This document shows positions 1-11,672 of a DNA stretch of 64,000 bases, one piece after another. Within the stretch, counting starts at the first letter, position 1, and each line of letters begins with the position of its first letter. A program made the position numbers and the translations under genes. The notes beneath the pieces are model-generated. The model did no database searches, was not told the DNA's origin, and saw only the letters and a list, made by a program, of their open reading frames with translations. This stretch comes from Phellopilus nigrolimitatus (Eukaryota > Basidiomycota > Agaricomycetes > Hymenochaetales > Hymenochaetaceae), in NCBI GenBank assembly GCA_021029095.1, contig JAJOHG010000017.1, positions 186,001 through 250,000 on the forward strand. The letters run 5' to 3'.

Positions 1-2639
1 CTATCTTTGCCTGTGCATCATCGTATCAGAATCACGCGACACGATCACGACTCTCACGAGACAATACTATTCACGCTCGCCTTCCGCTTGCACCGAAGGT
101 TGACTTGCTAGTTCAGTCCCGTGCCGCGCCGCCCCCATTGTAGGACGCACTCCGCGGACATTGCACTTACGCTTTCCCCGAACTTTATGGAGTATCGCTC
201 TGTCTCGGCGTATCAGAATCCTCGACATTATCTTCCCCCTTACTCTCCCCAGTGGCCTCCATATAGCCACCCCATAGCGCCCTAGCTCCTTTAAACTGGT
301 CACCGGTCGAGCTAATTCTCCGCACAGCCACCAGATCATTCACCGTGATAGAGTTTTGCATGAGATCCCGAGCGCTGGGATGTGCCAATTCCCCGGCGGC
401 TCCGCAGTTGGCGACCGTTATTCGACAATCGCATTCGCGACTCTGTTATGTTGCAGTACGGGGGACAATTGCTCGATCGTATCTTCTGCTGCTGTTGTCT
501 CCTTCTCGGTATTTGTCCTTTCCAAGCGACCTCGAAGTACTTTATCAAACCACTTTCACTTCTATCCATCATTTCTATCACATCATTGCCCTTCCCCGCT
601 TTCTTCCATCTGTTCCTGTGGCTCCGTTCTTCTCGCGCCTCGCGGCATTGGGCTCTTCGCAGTGCCTTCATATTCTATTTAATTTATGACGCGCCTGTTG
701 TTCCTCTCGTCCCAATAATCACCCCAATCCTCACTCCACGCTGTTTCTTTTTCTCCACAACCTTTCTCAACATTGTACCACGGGTCACTTCCAGCTTCCT
801 TCCATTCTGCTTATTTGCTAAAATGCCTAATCGCCGTGACTTTTCTCGTGGCGAGCCCCCGTGTGTGTGCGTGCGACACGCGAATGCAGTCATCGTCTTC
901 TCAGCCTCGAACCCCTTCATGTAACTTTCTTTCTTTCTTCTCTCTTTCTTTCTTCTCGGCTTCTTTCGCCCCCACGTCATTCTGTACATACACGCATCGC
1001 AACACTGTTGTACCGTACGATATTATCGTTATTCAAAATTAGCACTCCCCCTGCCTTCGCGGCTTCGCGCCGCTCAGCACTAATAGCGCACCGGCACCCC
1101 ACAAGTATGTAAAAGTAAGCAACCCAGACCGGGATTCGGGCTTCAAGGACAGAGCGGCTCGAAGGAAGGGCGGCGCGGCTGCAGGCGGGTAACGCTGGGG
1201 CCGCTGGGGCAGGCGTACCAGTGCACGTGCACGTGCATATGTCGCGCTCTCTTGCTATTGGTATCAGAGACCACCCCGTCTAAACGCCGTTTGTATGTGC
1301 GTGGGTGATGTAGCATTGACGTTGCGCCCCGCAGGACCGCTGTGCCGCGCGCCGAGAGCGTCGGGCCGGACGCCAGCGGAGACCGCGTGAGCAGGGGCCT
1401 GGGTTTTCAAGGCGCCGTCCGTCCTTAAGTCCGTAGGCTGCAAGGGAACCAGTCTAGAAGAAGGACGCCGCAGGCCGGCCTTCAGAAGTTCCAGATATGT
1501 ATAGCTAGCTGCTCTGGCGGCGACGCACGCAGGCCCCGTCCCATTTCTTTCAACGCGCTTGGTTCGGGATCCCTTGAGGACTACACAGGACAGGAGCATA
1601 GTATGTACATTATAGTATAGCGGGGGCGGCTTGCGTGCTGCGGCTCGCGGTCGTCAGGCGTTCTCGGAGTCCGGATGCAGCGCGCACACACGGGCGCGGG
1701 TGCATCACAACGCGCGCAATTCAGTTTGCTCAGTCCGCAGTCTGGGAAAGCGCGAGCCCGCAGAGAAAGCCGGCCGAGGCCCCTGTCGTTTTTTCCGCGG
1801 AGATCCATGCCGCGCCGGCTCGCGCGGCTGCAGGACAGACAGACGCAGACAGACAGACACAGACACAGACACTTACGGACAGACGAGAAGAAAGACACGG
1901 AGCTGCTGGCGGCAGACGAAGGCAGCAGATGACGACAGAAGAAAGCCGGCGTTCTTGTTCTTATTCTTATCGGCGCCCCCTGATTCTGGGTAGCTGCAGA
2001 CCTAGCCTTGGAACTTGAAGAAGTCCCGAAATTCGCGCGCTTCTCTATTATGTGCGTGTGTGCGTCACGCGAAGAATCGTGAGACGAAGAGCGAGAAGAC
2101 GGGAGGGCGCCTTGAGATGGGAAGATAGAGCGCAGAGAGTGCGAAGCGCACGGGCGAGCCGTGTCTAGGCTGTGCGCTCAGGTCCAGGTTCCAGGCCGGC
2201 GACGCGCTCAGTCGAGGAAAGCCCCCGAGATCCCCAGATAGCAAGACAGCCGCCGGCCCGCCGAGCGCAGCGGCGGGCGCGGGAGGCACGAAGACGCGAA
2301 AAGCACACAACCGAAGGGGGCGCGCGCGCATCTACGCGGCGCAGCGACGTCAGCAGATAAAGATTTTTCATTGAGAGCGCGCGCGCGCGGTTCGTGGCCG
2401 TACAACGAATTACACTGCGGTATATTACACGGGCTGCTGGATATGCGAAATGGAGGCGAGAGCGAGGAGAGCGGGCGGCAGCGGCAGCGGCGGTCCCGGC
2501 GGACACAGGTGCCAGGCGAGAGCGAGGTGCAGAGGCGGGCGAGGTATGCGGAGGGCGAGGTATCGGCGGACTCGGAGCGGGTCGAAGGGGCGAGAAGTGA
2601 AGGCGGAAGGCGGAAGCGATGAGTCTGGATTAGAGACGG
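1..2639. other. No recognisable gene; GC-rich flank with simple repeats
   Basis: I see no open frame here that resembles a known protein or shows exon-like structure, although several frames of 60-180 codons are open by chance. The stretch holds pyrimidine-rich tracts (about 920-965), a run of nested CACGTG/GTGCAC hexamers around 1212-1238, an imperfect GACA/CAGA repeat at about 1833-1876, and a very GC- and purine-rich block at 2440-2610 just downstream of the calcineurin B stop codon. It may be the long 5' region of a gene to the left, or intergenic DNA. Confidence 0.5.
1833..1876. repeat. GACA/CAGA-type microsatellite
   Basis: Imperfect tandem units of ACAG/ACAC (gacagacagacgcagacaga, then cacagacacagacac) occupy this short stretch. 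It lies in DNA with no recognisable gene. Confidence 0.6.
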
Positions 2640-3674
2640 TTAGAAGAGGTCTTCCAGAGTCATCTGTTTTACAATGTCCTGCAGAGTAGAGTGGAATGTT
2701 AGCATAGACGCGTTCGCGGAGAGACAAAAATACGGTAGGTTTTATTTCTGGTTTTGTGATACGCACTGTGTTCGATACCATCATCGCGAACTCCTCAAAG
2801 CTCAGCTTGCCGTCGCCGTCCTTGTCCGCCTCCATGATCGTCTTGTCGACGATCTGCTGCAATTGTTGATCCTACACGATCGGAGAAAACAAAATTAATA
2901 TCAGCTTTCACTTAACACCAAACGAAGGGCTAGAAAGCGCGACCGACCTTCAAGTTGTTGCCCACCATCATCTTCAGCACGAGGAACAGCTCGCCGTTCG
3001 AGATGAACCCGTCGCGATCCATGTCGTACACCTTGAACGCGACTGGCGAGGGCGGTTAGCAGAAGAAGGAAAAAGGAGGCAGAGAGACACGCATACACCG
3101 CAGCTTCTCGTCCCGCCCGCCCTTGCTGCTGAACGCGCTCAGCCCGCCGACGAACTCCTGGAAGTCGACGGTCCCGCTCCCGCTGCGCGCAACACGCGCA
3201 CGAGGGGTCACGCATCAGCTGCCGGTATTTCTCAAATTGATCAGGGCTGGGGGGCGTACTCTTCGTCGAAGATGGCGATCATGCGCCCCGCGAGCGGGTT
3301 GTTCGCGATCGTGGGGATTTGGAGGAACTCCTCGCGGTCGATCGAGCCGGAGCCGTCGCTGGTAGAGACGCAGGGAATTAGCGAGATAGTGAGCTTCCGT
3401 GCGTCTGCGCGGAGAGAGCAGGCGGAGGCTTGCCTGTCGAGCTTCATGAAGCGCTTCTTGAGGCGCTCCAGCTCGCTGGCGTTGACTGTTCGGCAGGCAC
3501 GGGGGCCCGTTAGCAACCGTTACCGCGGCGGAGAGGAGAGGAGAGGGGGCGCCGCACAGTTGGAACGCCTCTGCATGTCCTCCATGAACTGAGATGCTGC
3601 GGGCGCGCATCGCTATTTTTCAGCGTGGATCGAGGCGAGACGAGGCGAGGGGGGCACGTACGCGACTGTCCCAT
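2640..3674 (-). CDS. CNB1: Calcineurin regulatory subunit B
   Basis: Regulatory subunit of the Ca2+/calmodulin-dependent phosphatase calcineurin. It binds the catalytic A subunit and relays Ca2+ signals in stress response and morphogenesis. The spliced product is 175 aa, the usual length. It starts MGQS, which fits N-myristoylation on Gly2, and carries four EF-hands; visible loops include [24 protein letters not shown] and [12 protein letters not shown]. It ends with [10 protein letters not shown]. Exons in translation order: 3674-3662, 3596-3558, 3485-3434, 3358-3260, 3182-3097, 3042-2948, 2871-2767, 2678-2640. All phases join correctly. The third intron has a GC donor (GACAG|GCAAGC). The gene is divergent from MSS1, with 293 bp between the start codons. 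Identity is clear from the near-continuous family signature. Confidence 0.95.
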
Positions 3675-3967
3675 GGTGCCGACTGTGTTTTAGAGCGCTG
3701 CGAAAGTGCTATGCTGATTTCTGTGCGAGCGGGAGGAGACTTCGGATCGCGTTTGTCTCGTGTCGTATCGTCGTCTCGCGTTGTCGTTGTCTGAGGGCTC
3801 TGGGGTTAACAACGCTTATGTAACGTCTGGGCGAAAGCGTGTCAGCTGAAGGATCTCTGAGAAGTGAGAGAGGAGGAGGGCGTGCAGATTGAGGACTAGG
3901 ATTGTCGTGGGAAAGAATATAAGCGCGCGTTCAGCTCAGCCTGTCAGGACGACTCGAAGACAAATGC
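3675..3967. promoter_or_regulatory. Shared divergent promoter of CNB1 and MSS1
   Basis: This 293-bp gap separates the two outward-facing start codons and must hold both promoters and 5' leaders. An ATG at 3964-3966, four bases before the MSS1 start and out of frame with it, opens a 37-codon frame that ends at 4077. I see no clear TATA box. Confidence 0.6.
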
Positions 3968-6075
3968 ATGGCCTCCCGCTGCCTGCTCAAGCTCAATCCG
4001 CCTTTCCGCTTGCGTGCTGGAAAACTCATACATACAGTGCCGTCCACGCTCACGAGACGCGGCGTGCCCCTTTCTAGCACGCCGCGCCCTACTGCCAGAC
4101 AGTACTCTCACTCGACTCCGTACGCTCCGACCGTCGTCCCGCCCGGCGGGGACAGCCCCGCGCCTGTGCCCTCAGATGCGCAGCGGCGCACGATATACGC
4201 GGTCGCGACCCCGCCGGGCAAGGGCGGCGTCGCGGTCGTGCGCGTGTCCGGGCCAGACGCGCTGGCGGTCTACGCGCGCGTCGTGCGCCCGCTAAGGGCG
4301 CAAGGAAGGGCGAGGCCGCTCGAGGCGGGCGCGCCGGAGCCCCGGAGGATGGTGCGCTGCGCGGTCGTCGACCCACTCACGGGCGAAGAGCTCGACGACG
4401 GGCTGGCGGTGTTCTTTCGAGGTGCGTGTGCTGCATGCGTTTTCTACGAGATATTACAGCGGCTACATATAACTATGTATGCGCGACTCTGCAGGCCCCC
4501 GGTCGTTCACGACCGAGGACGTGCTCGAGCTGCACGTGCACTCCGGGCGCGCCATCCTGGCGTCCGTCCTCGGCGCGCTCTCGCGGCTGTCCCAGCCGGC
4601 GCGGGCCGGCGCGGGTGCGGACGCGGACGCGGGGCGGCTGCTCCTGCGGGCGGCGGAGCGCGGCGAGTTCACGCGGCGGGCGTTCCTGGGCGGGCGGCTG
4701 GACCTGACGCAGGCGGAGGCGCTGGGCGACCTCGTGGACGCGGAGACGGAGACGCAGAGGCGGGTTGCGCTGCGGGCTGCTCGGGTGGGTGAGCGTGTGC
4801 GCTGGAATTGCTCGACGGTCTGCTGACGGCGGCTGTTCTCTTGGTAGGGGTCCACGCGCGAGCGGGTTGAGAAAATCCGGGGGGAGATCGTCAAGGCGAT
4901 GGCTATGACGGAAGCGGTCATCGACTTTGGAGAGGGCGAGGATCTCGAGGAAGGCGTCTATGACCACGGTGAGTCGAGCGCATATACTGCATTACCTGAT
5001 TTGTAACGCGCCTCGCCTTTGCAAGCCAGACAGCTGGTGAGGCAACTCCACGCGACCATCGAGGGGCATTTGGCGGACAGCCGGCGAGGCGAGATCCTTC
5101 GCTCCGGTCTGCGTCTCGCCATATTTGGCCCGCCGAATGCCGGAAAGAGCAGTCTCCTCAACTTTTTCGGTATTTGCTTTTGTTTTCGCTCTCGATCATG
5201 TCTGACGTGATGCCGTTTCGTTTCAGCCGGACGGGAGGCAGCGATCGTCACGCCCGTCCCTGGCACGACGCGTGACGTGGTGGAGTTAACGCTCGACATC
5301 GGCGGGCTGGCAGTCGTAGTGGCTGATACGGCAGGGCTTCGCAAGACAGATGACTTAGTAGAGCGCATTGGCGTACACAGAGCGCAGCAGAGGTGCGGCG
5401 TTGCGGCGTTTCCCCTTTTCTTGAAACAGCGTCGGCTGACGGAGCCGAATGATCCAGGGTGACCGACTCTGACGTCTCGCTGTGCGTACTGAGCTTGCCG
5501 GACATGGTCGACGGTCTCCCGGACCAAGTCAGAGAACTCATAACGCCCTCGACGTTTGTCCTGCTCAACAAGTCTGATCTGTGCGAGCCCGAAGCTAGGC
5601 CGAGAGCAGAGAGCGTCTTATCGTCCTGTGCTGGCTCGTGGACGATAAGCCTCACCTCGGGAGTCGGGCTCGAGCGCTTTCTCAGCGAGTTTGGGAAGGC
5701 AATTCACAAAACGTATGCAATATCACAATTGTTATCTGCCTCGGTGTATACTCAAGTTTTGACTCGATAGATTCGCGTCGGGGCACGGGCGCGAAGAGCC
5801 GCTGGTGACGAACGCGCGGCATCGGACGCACCTCGAAGCTGCACAGAGCTTTCTGCAGGCGTTCTTGTCTTCTGGTCGGTCCGATCCGCAGCTTCTTGAT
5901 CGCCCGCTCGCACGCTTACCTGCTTCCGTTCCCTTTTCGGTGCTGCACAGACGATGTGGTCGTCGGTGCGGAAGAGCTGCGGTATGCGGCGAACGCGGTG
6001 GGCAAGGTGACCGGGGCGATCGATGTGGAGGAGGTGCTCGACGTCGTCTTCCGCCAGTTCTGTATCGGAAAATAA
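3968..6075 (+). CDS. MSS1: Mitochondrial tRNA-modification GTPase MSS1/MnmE (GTPBP3)
   Basis: With MTO1/MnmG this GTPase forms the 5-carboxymethylaminomethyl (taurinomethyl in animals) group on U34 of mitochondrial tRNAs. The Arg/Ser-rich first 45 residues look like a mitochondrial presequence. They are followed by the TrmE N-domain ([39 protein letters not shown]), the helical domain, a G domain with P-loop GPPNAGKSS, switch PGTTRD, DTAGLR and NKSD, and the C-terminal FCIGK whose Cys is diagnostic of MnmE. Exons: 3968-4421, 4495-4784, 4848-4968, 5026-5169, 5227-5392, 5458-5712, 5771-5874, 5951-6075, giving about 552 aa with all phases consistent. A nearby upstream ATG is out of frame. Confidence 0.95.
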
Positions 6076-6339
6076 ATACATGTACATATACAGTAGCGTA
6101 AAATGCTGTGTATATGCACGATTATTTGCTCGAGTTGACGTCATCATCACAAATTCGCAATGTCTGGGCAGTGGCGATGACCGAAGAGCGAATTTCGAAA
6201 TTGTCCCACGTTTGGCCTCGACTGCAACGCACCTGTTCCTCACCGACTCCTCACCCGACGCCGACGCCCCCGACGACCACCCTACGTCAGCATCCGCCGT
6301 CAAGAACGAACGAACGACGAGCAACGAGCGACGACGACG

Positions 6340-9121
6340 ATGCCCAAGCCGACGCTGTTCCAGCACATCCTCAACCGGCCGTCCCAGTCGTACGCGGCGC
6401 CGCCCCCGGGCCCGCCGCGTCGCTCGCTGGACTCGAGCCGGTTCCACAGCGTCAAGCATGACATGCTCAAGGCTGCTGCGGAGGGCGCGGGCGGGGCCAC
6501 TGCCGGCTCTTCACCTTCGCCGCACCACAGGGGCCTGGTAAGTTTATAACGCCATATGTATCGCTATCGCCCATCTCATATAGCTCTTCTTCCTCTCTCG
6601 ATATCTAGCTGCCCACGCCGTCCACGCTCTCGCCCACGCCGGCGCCCGCGTCCGCACACCACCCCTCCGCCACTCCCCCATCTGTTTCCACCGCCCCCGC
6701 AGACGCCGCCGACAACGCGGAGGGCAGCGCAAGCAGTGGCGACGAGTTTTTCACGCCCGACGTCTCGCCCCGCGAGTCGCTCTACGAAGAAGCCGAGAAG
6801 CAGCCGAGTGTGGGTGCGTCTCACGTTCCTGATGCTGGCGCCCGTATCTCCGACCCGATCTCACCGCCGGTGCACACAGGCGCAGACGCAGCAGCAGACA
6901 CAGACGCCCGTGTCACTGGCTCCGAGCCCGATTCTCAGATTCCGCCTCTTCGTCCGCAGCCCCACTCACACTCCCGCGCGCCGTCCTCTGCTTCTGCGTC
7001 GTCAACCTCCTCCTTGGCGTCCACGTCGACGGCCGCAGGCTCCTATATACACAGCGAGCGCAGCTGGCCGACCTCCCACTCGGCGCCGTCCACGCGCGCA
7101 AGCACCCCCGTCGAGTCCGAGCGCAGCTCCAGCCGGAGCTCCAGCCTCCGCCGCAAGCAGCAGCAGCAGCAGAGCAGGCAGGCGACGTACACCGACGACG
7201 ACTGGGCCAAGGACGTCCGCTGGCTCGTGCCCGCCTCAGAGAGCAGATCGACATCGTCGACGTCTTCGCGCTCGCGCTCTTCCAGGCGGAGCCGCGCGTC
7301 CCAACCCCAACCTCAACACCCGAAACCCGCCATGCTGCAGACGCTCCCCCCGGCGCCTATCCCAGACCGCATGCGGTCTGCGCCTCACCGGCGCTCGAAC
7401 TCCACGAGCTTCCAGCCGGCGCGCCGCCGCTCTATGGGCAGGCGGCGGATGAGCGCTGTTTGGGAGGAGGACGAAGGCGACGAGCTCGCGCCTGGCTCGC
7501 CCCCGCGCCGCGTGCAGACAGAGCCGGGCGGCCTTTCCGAATTGACACGTTTACGCTCCTTATCCTCGCCGCACGGCAAACCACCGCGTGCGCGCCCTCC
7601 CAGCCTGCTCTCGGGCGGCTCGGGCGTGTCGGCGTCCACTGGCCATTCTGTTTATACTAGGTCGTCGCAGACCGTGGATCTTCCTGTCCCTCTGCCAGTT
7701 TCCGATGGAGGCACACCGTCTGGATTCACTTCTCTTGTCCTGCCCCGGGCTGCATATACGCCATCAAGTCACAAGCGATTCTCTTTGCGCTTTGGCAGCG
7801 ATAGCCAACTAGATATCACACGGTCTGGGTTGTCGCAGACGACAATGTCGACGATTTCAATCACCAAGAATGCCGCCACGACGACCTTCAGCAATCGCTC
7901 CTCGCGTTTCTTATCTTTATCCTCTTTTACCATATCGACTCCCGGCTCGGAAACGAATATTAAAGTCTCAGCCAGCACCCCAGCACACTTGCTGACGACT
8001 CTCCCCTCTCCGCTCAGTTTCACCTCTCACACTGCCCCGCCTTCAAAAGTGAGCTCGCAACAAGTTATGGTACAGGTGTATGCTGTCGGTGTTGATGGAC
8101 TTGACGATCTCATTGTGTCCGAGAAAGTCGCGCGAAAGGACTGTTATGGCTTTGTACCTGGACGGAGTTTTGTCGGACGGGCTGTGGATTGTGGATTCGA
8201 GGTGAACAGCGTGGCAAAAAGTGACTGGGTGATGGGTCTTCTGGACTGTTCGAAAGGTACATTTGTTCACACCGTGTTATCGCACCATTATTTACGATTC
8301 TTTTTACGCAGTGCGGCGGACTTTCGGAATTTATCGTTGTCGACAAGCGACGGCTGACGCGCTGTCCGCGGCCTTCGCCGGCACTAACGCTCGAGCAGAT
8401 TGCGCTTCTTCCGCTCTGCGGCATCCCAGCGCACCGGGCCGTGCGGACTTCGCAGAACGTCCAGACGGGTGCCCGTGCGCTTGTCCTGCAAGGCCAGGAC
8501 GGGGCAGGCGCGCTCGCGGTGCAGGAGCTCGCGGCGGCCGGCGTGCATGTGACCGTGCAGATATCCTCCGGCGAGCCCGCGGATAGCGAGACGGAGAAGC
8601 ACGCGGAGAGCACATGGCACGTCGAGGACCGCGTGCGGAAATGGGGCGCCGCCGAGGTGCGCGTCGGCAGCCCCCTGGGTGCGGTGGACGCGCTCGAGGA
8701 CAGCGCGTTCGACTTTGTCGTCGACGCGGCGGGCGGGCGGCGCGTGTGGGACGCGTGCCGGCGCGTGCTGAGCTCGGCGGGCCAGTTCACGACGCTCGCG
8801 GGCGAGTCCGCGCGCGCGGTGCCGTCGGTGCACGCGCACTTCCGCGCGAACCTGCGCTCGCTGCGGCGCGCGTTCGTGAAGCAGGACCGCAAGGCGCTCG
8901 GGTACGCGTGGGTGTCGCCCGCGGCGGACGTGGACTACGACGGCGAGGACGTGCGCGACTCGCTCGTCGCGGTCGGCAGGCTCGCGGCGGACGGCGTGCT
9001 GAAGCCCTGGGTCGACCCGGCGCGCTGCGTGCCGTTCGAGCGGGCGCCGATGCTGTTCACGCGCGGGAATAAAGTCGTCCTGAGGGAAGGCCGGACAGGG
9101 GTCGTGCGTTTACTTGATTGA
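6340..9121 (+). CDS. Large protein: disordered Ser/Pro-rich N-terminus plus MDR dehydrogenase-like C-terminus
   Basis: The N-terminal ~550 residues are Ser/Thr/Pro/Arg-rich low complexity, with a Q-run near 7160 and basic RRS clusters that look like phosphorylation sites. The last ~350 residues read as a medium-chain dehydrogenase/reductase (GroES-like plus Rossmann-like half): VMVQVYAVGVDGLDDLIVSE, then FVPGRSFVGRAVDCG, the segment GGLSEFIVVDKRRL, and GARALVLQGQDGAGALAVQE, with a degenerate nucleotide-binding glycine motif. Zinc ligands are not evident, so catalysis is doubtful. Exons: 6340-6537, 6609 to 8256 or 8264, 8312-9121. The best donor (8257) leaves a phase mismatch with the exon at 8312; a weaker donor at 8265 keeps frame. 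Function is unknown; a scaffold or regulatory role for the long tail is inference only. Confidence 0.75.
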
Positions 9122-9440
9122 ACAAATCCTAATTCTACTTTCAGAACACTCCTTTCTTTTCACTTTTCGGTTTTTCTTTCAAAGACGTTGGATAGGGGAC
9201 CGCCATTATCTTAGGATCTGGATATTTTCTTTAAACCATGTATGGAGGGACATTCTTTTAACGATTTGAACATGAACTTCGGATTACTCTATCACGCTGT
9301 ACAAAAAACACTGTAACGGCACTTCATAATTCACGGCTTGTATATGCAAGACATGCGGACACAACAGGATAGAGAACACAAGATAGTCGTTGTCGGGAAG
9401 CCACGGAAAGCATTGAGGAAATACGGTCAGCGAGGCGGGG
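9122..9440. other. Convergent 3' intergenic gap
   Basis: This 319-bp gap lies between the stop codons of the MDR-like gene and NUG1, which converge here. It is AT-richer than the flanking coding sequence and presumably holds both 3' UTRs. Nothing else is visible. Confidence 0.5.
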
Positions 9441-11672
9441 TCATTTGCGCCCTTTCCTCGCTTTTCTTGCTGGTGCAGCCTTGGCCGCTTTTGAAGGGGA
9501 CTGGGCGCGCACCTGCTTGGAGCCCTTCGGGTGGGCGGCGAACGCGACCTTTTTCGGTGCGGGGGCGGGGACGGCCTTCCCTTGTCGCTTCCGCTTGCCG
9601 CTCGGAGGGGACAGAGGCTCCTCCTCCTCCTCTCCGTCCTCCTCTTCCTCGACGCTCTCCTCGGCGCTCTCCTCCACCTCGTCCTCGACTTCCGCCTCCT
9701 CATCTTGCTCGACTCGCGCGCCCTCTTTCCGTCTTCATCTTCTTCGTCTTCGCTGTTTTCGCCTGCGTCCCACGGCACCTCGAGGACGACCTTCCGCGTC
9801 TGCACCTCGTTGGGCACGAGCCGGACGACGCCGCGGCCCCGGCGCATCTCCTTGCGCAGCGGCGCGGCCTGCAGGACGTCCTCGTCGGCCGCGTACAGGC
9901 CCGCGTCCGCGGTCGCGTCATGGGCGCCCGCCACACCCGAACCCGAACCTGCACCCGCGGGCACAGGCACAGGATACGCGAAGCGCGGGAGGCGGCCCGT
10001 GCTCCAGTCGCGCAGGACGACGCGCGCGGCGCCCGCGTGGTCGATCTCGCCGCGCCGCTTCACGAGCCCCTTCGCGCGCGCGAGCGCGGCGAGGAACGCG
10101 CCCGCGTCGCCGCTCGCGAACGGCGGGCAGCGTGTAGAAGAGCATGAGGTCCTCCGTGCTCGCGCGCGCGACGATGTCGGCCACTGTGTTTGTTGTGTGT
10201 CAGAGGATGAGGTCACGAAACGAACGGGATGAGCAAAGCGCGCGGGTGCGGAATACGTACCGGGGGTGAGGGGGTCCTTCGCTCTTTCGATTCTGCCCTT
10301 GTTGCGGAGCAGCATGTCCTGCGCGCGCAGCTTCGCGGCGGCGTCTCCGTCCAAGTCGGAGGGGCGCTCCCAAGCGAGCGCAGGCGTGTCGATGAGGTGG
10401 ATCTGCTTGCCGTCGTGCTCCAGCGCCACCTCGAGCGGACGCTCGGTCGTCGACGGACCGGAGGGGATAGACGAAAGTTTGTAAACCGGGGAGACGGACT
10501 TCCGCAGCAGCGAATTCAAGAGGGACGACTTTCCGGACTGCGGTGAAAATCTACATGTCAGTGATTTGTACAGGGTATATTAACAATCGAGCAATTCTCA
10601 CATTCCCGATCCCGACGATGGCGACAAGCAGCGGGCCGTCGGTTTTTTTACTCGCCTCTGCTGCAAAGGCCCTGAGCAGCGCACCAGCACCCAAGGCGTC
10701 GGAGGTGGATTGCGCTTCAGCCTTGGCGGTGGTAGACTTGAGCTGCTCGTCCGTTTGGGGCAAGAAAGCAGAGGCCGAGCGGAAAAGACACGTAGTGTGC
10801 TGTTTCCTTAATAATTTCGCCCATGCTTGTACAGTTTCCCGAGGACATGTATCTTGTAGAAATTGTTGAGCGAATGACGGGACGAAGATAAAGTGAAGTA
10901 GGTATACCGATCTTATTGAGCACGAGCACCGTCTTCCCATGCCCCTTTTCACCAAGATATTGCAGGAGATACTTGCTCTGGCATGCAAGCGGATCTTTGG
11001 CAGTCCAAAACGTGTAGCATCATATCTGCCTTGTCCAGCACCGACTTCAGATCCGTGTACTCGCTGTTCAGCAAAATCGGCGCATCATCGTCATCCTCTA
11101 CGGCTGCAACAGTCCGTTCTTTCCCCTTCGCCGACGATGTCCTCGCCGTAGCCTTCAGCGTTGATGTTGCAACGCTGCTGATCCCGTCGAAGTCTGAAGC
11201 GTCGTCTTGGTCCTGGTCATTTTCAACGCCCCCAGCTTTTGCAGCCGCCTTCTCCGCCTTCCTCAGCTCCTTTCGCCGCTGTCTTTCCTCCTCGTCCTGG
11301 GGGTTCCCGATTCAATCAGACCAAGCCGAGTGAAGATAAATGAACGATCTTACCTGTCTTCGCTGATCAGCTACCTCAGCGAGAATCTGGTCCTTGTAGG
11401 GGAAATTATTTGGGATCCCAGGATCCTTCTTGTGTTCTGAAGGAAGTATATCGAGTCCAGAGTGTGCAGGCATGCTTGCTAAATGCACGTACTTGACTTC
11501 CACTGAGTGTTTTTCTTAGCCTCCTTCTTCGACTTTTTCCTGCTTTCTGCGACCTTGTGCTTGATTTTGACACGCTGGTGTGTAGTGCCCCTCTTGCTTG
11601 TCTCTGCATAGACTTTGAGCAATGTATTTGTTGCATAATAAAATATAGCTTACTTTTGCGAATGAGAGGCAT
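9441..11672 (-). CDS. NUG1: Nuclear/nucleolar GTP-binding protein NUG1 (GNL3 family), frame broken in this sequence
   Basis: Circularly permuted GTPase required for maturation and nuclear export of pre-60S ribosomes. The basic N-terminus (MPLIRK, KRGTTHQRVKIKHKV) is typical of the nucleostemin family. It is followed by a coiled segment, the permuted motifs DAKDPLACQS, VLNKID (G4), GIGNSGKSSLLNSLL (G1) and DTPAL (G3), and an acidic then Lys-rich tail ending KARKGRK. The first intron splits the codon after MPLIRK; the donor between GIGN and SGKSS is clear. Two reading-frame breaks are seen: one base too many near 10122-10129, after FYTLP, and a compensating shift near 9714-9724 in the acidic tail. 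Between them the family-like frame is intact (FASGDAGAFLAALARAKG, VVLRDWSTGRLPRF). Sequence error is the simplest reading because the gene is normally essential. Confidence 0.88.

Noticed and set aside
382..924. 180-codon plus-strand open frame
   Set aside because: No domain, no intron signals, Cys/Leu/Ser-rich composition from pyrimidine-rich DNA, and overlap with other equally open frames.
9338..10232. Long plus-strand frames of 230-270 codons
   Set aside because: They lie opposite the GC-rich NUG1 coding sequence, whose conserved GTPase motifs prove the minus strand is coding.
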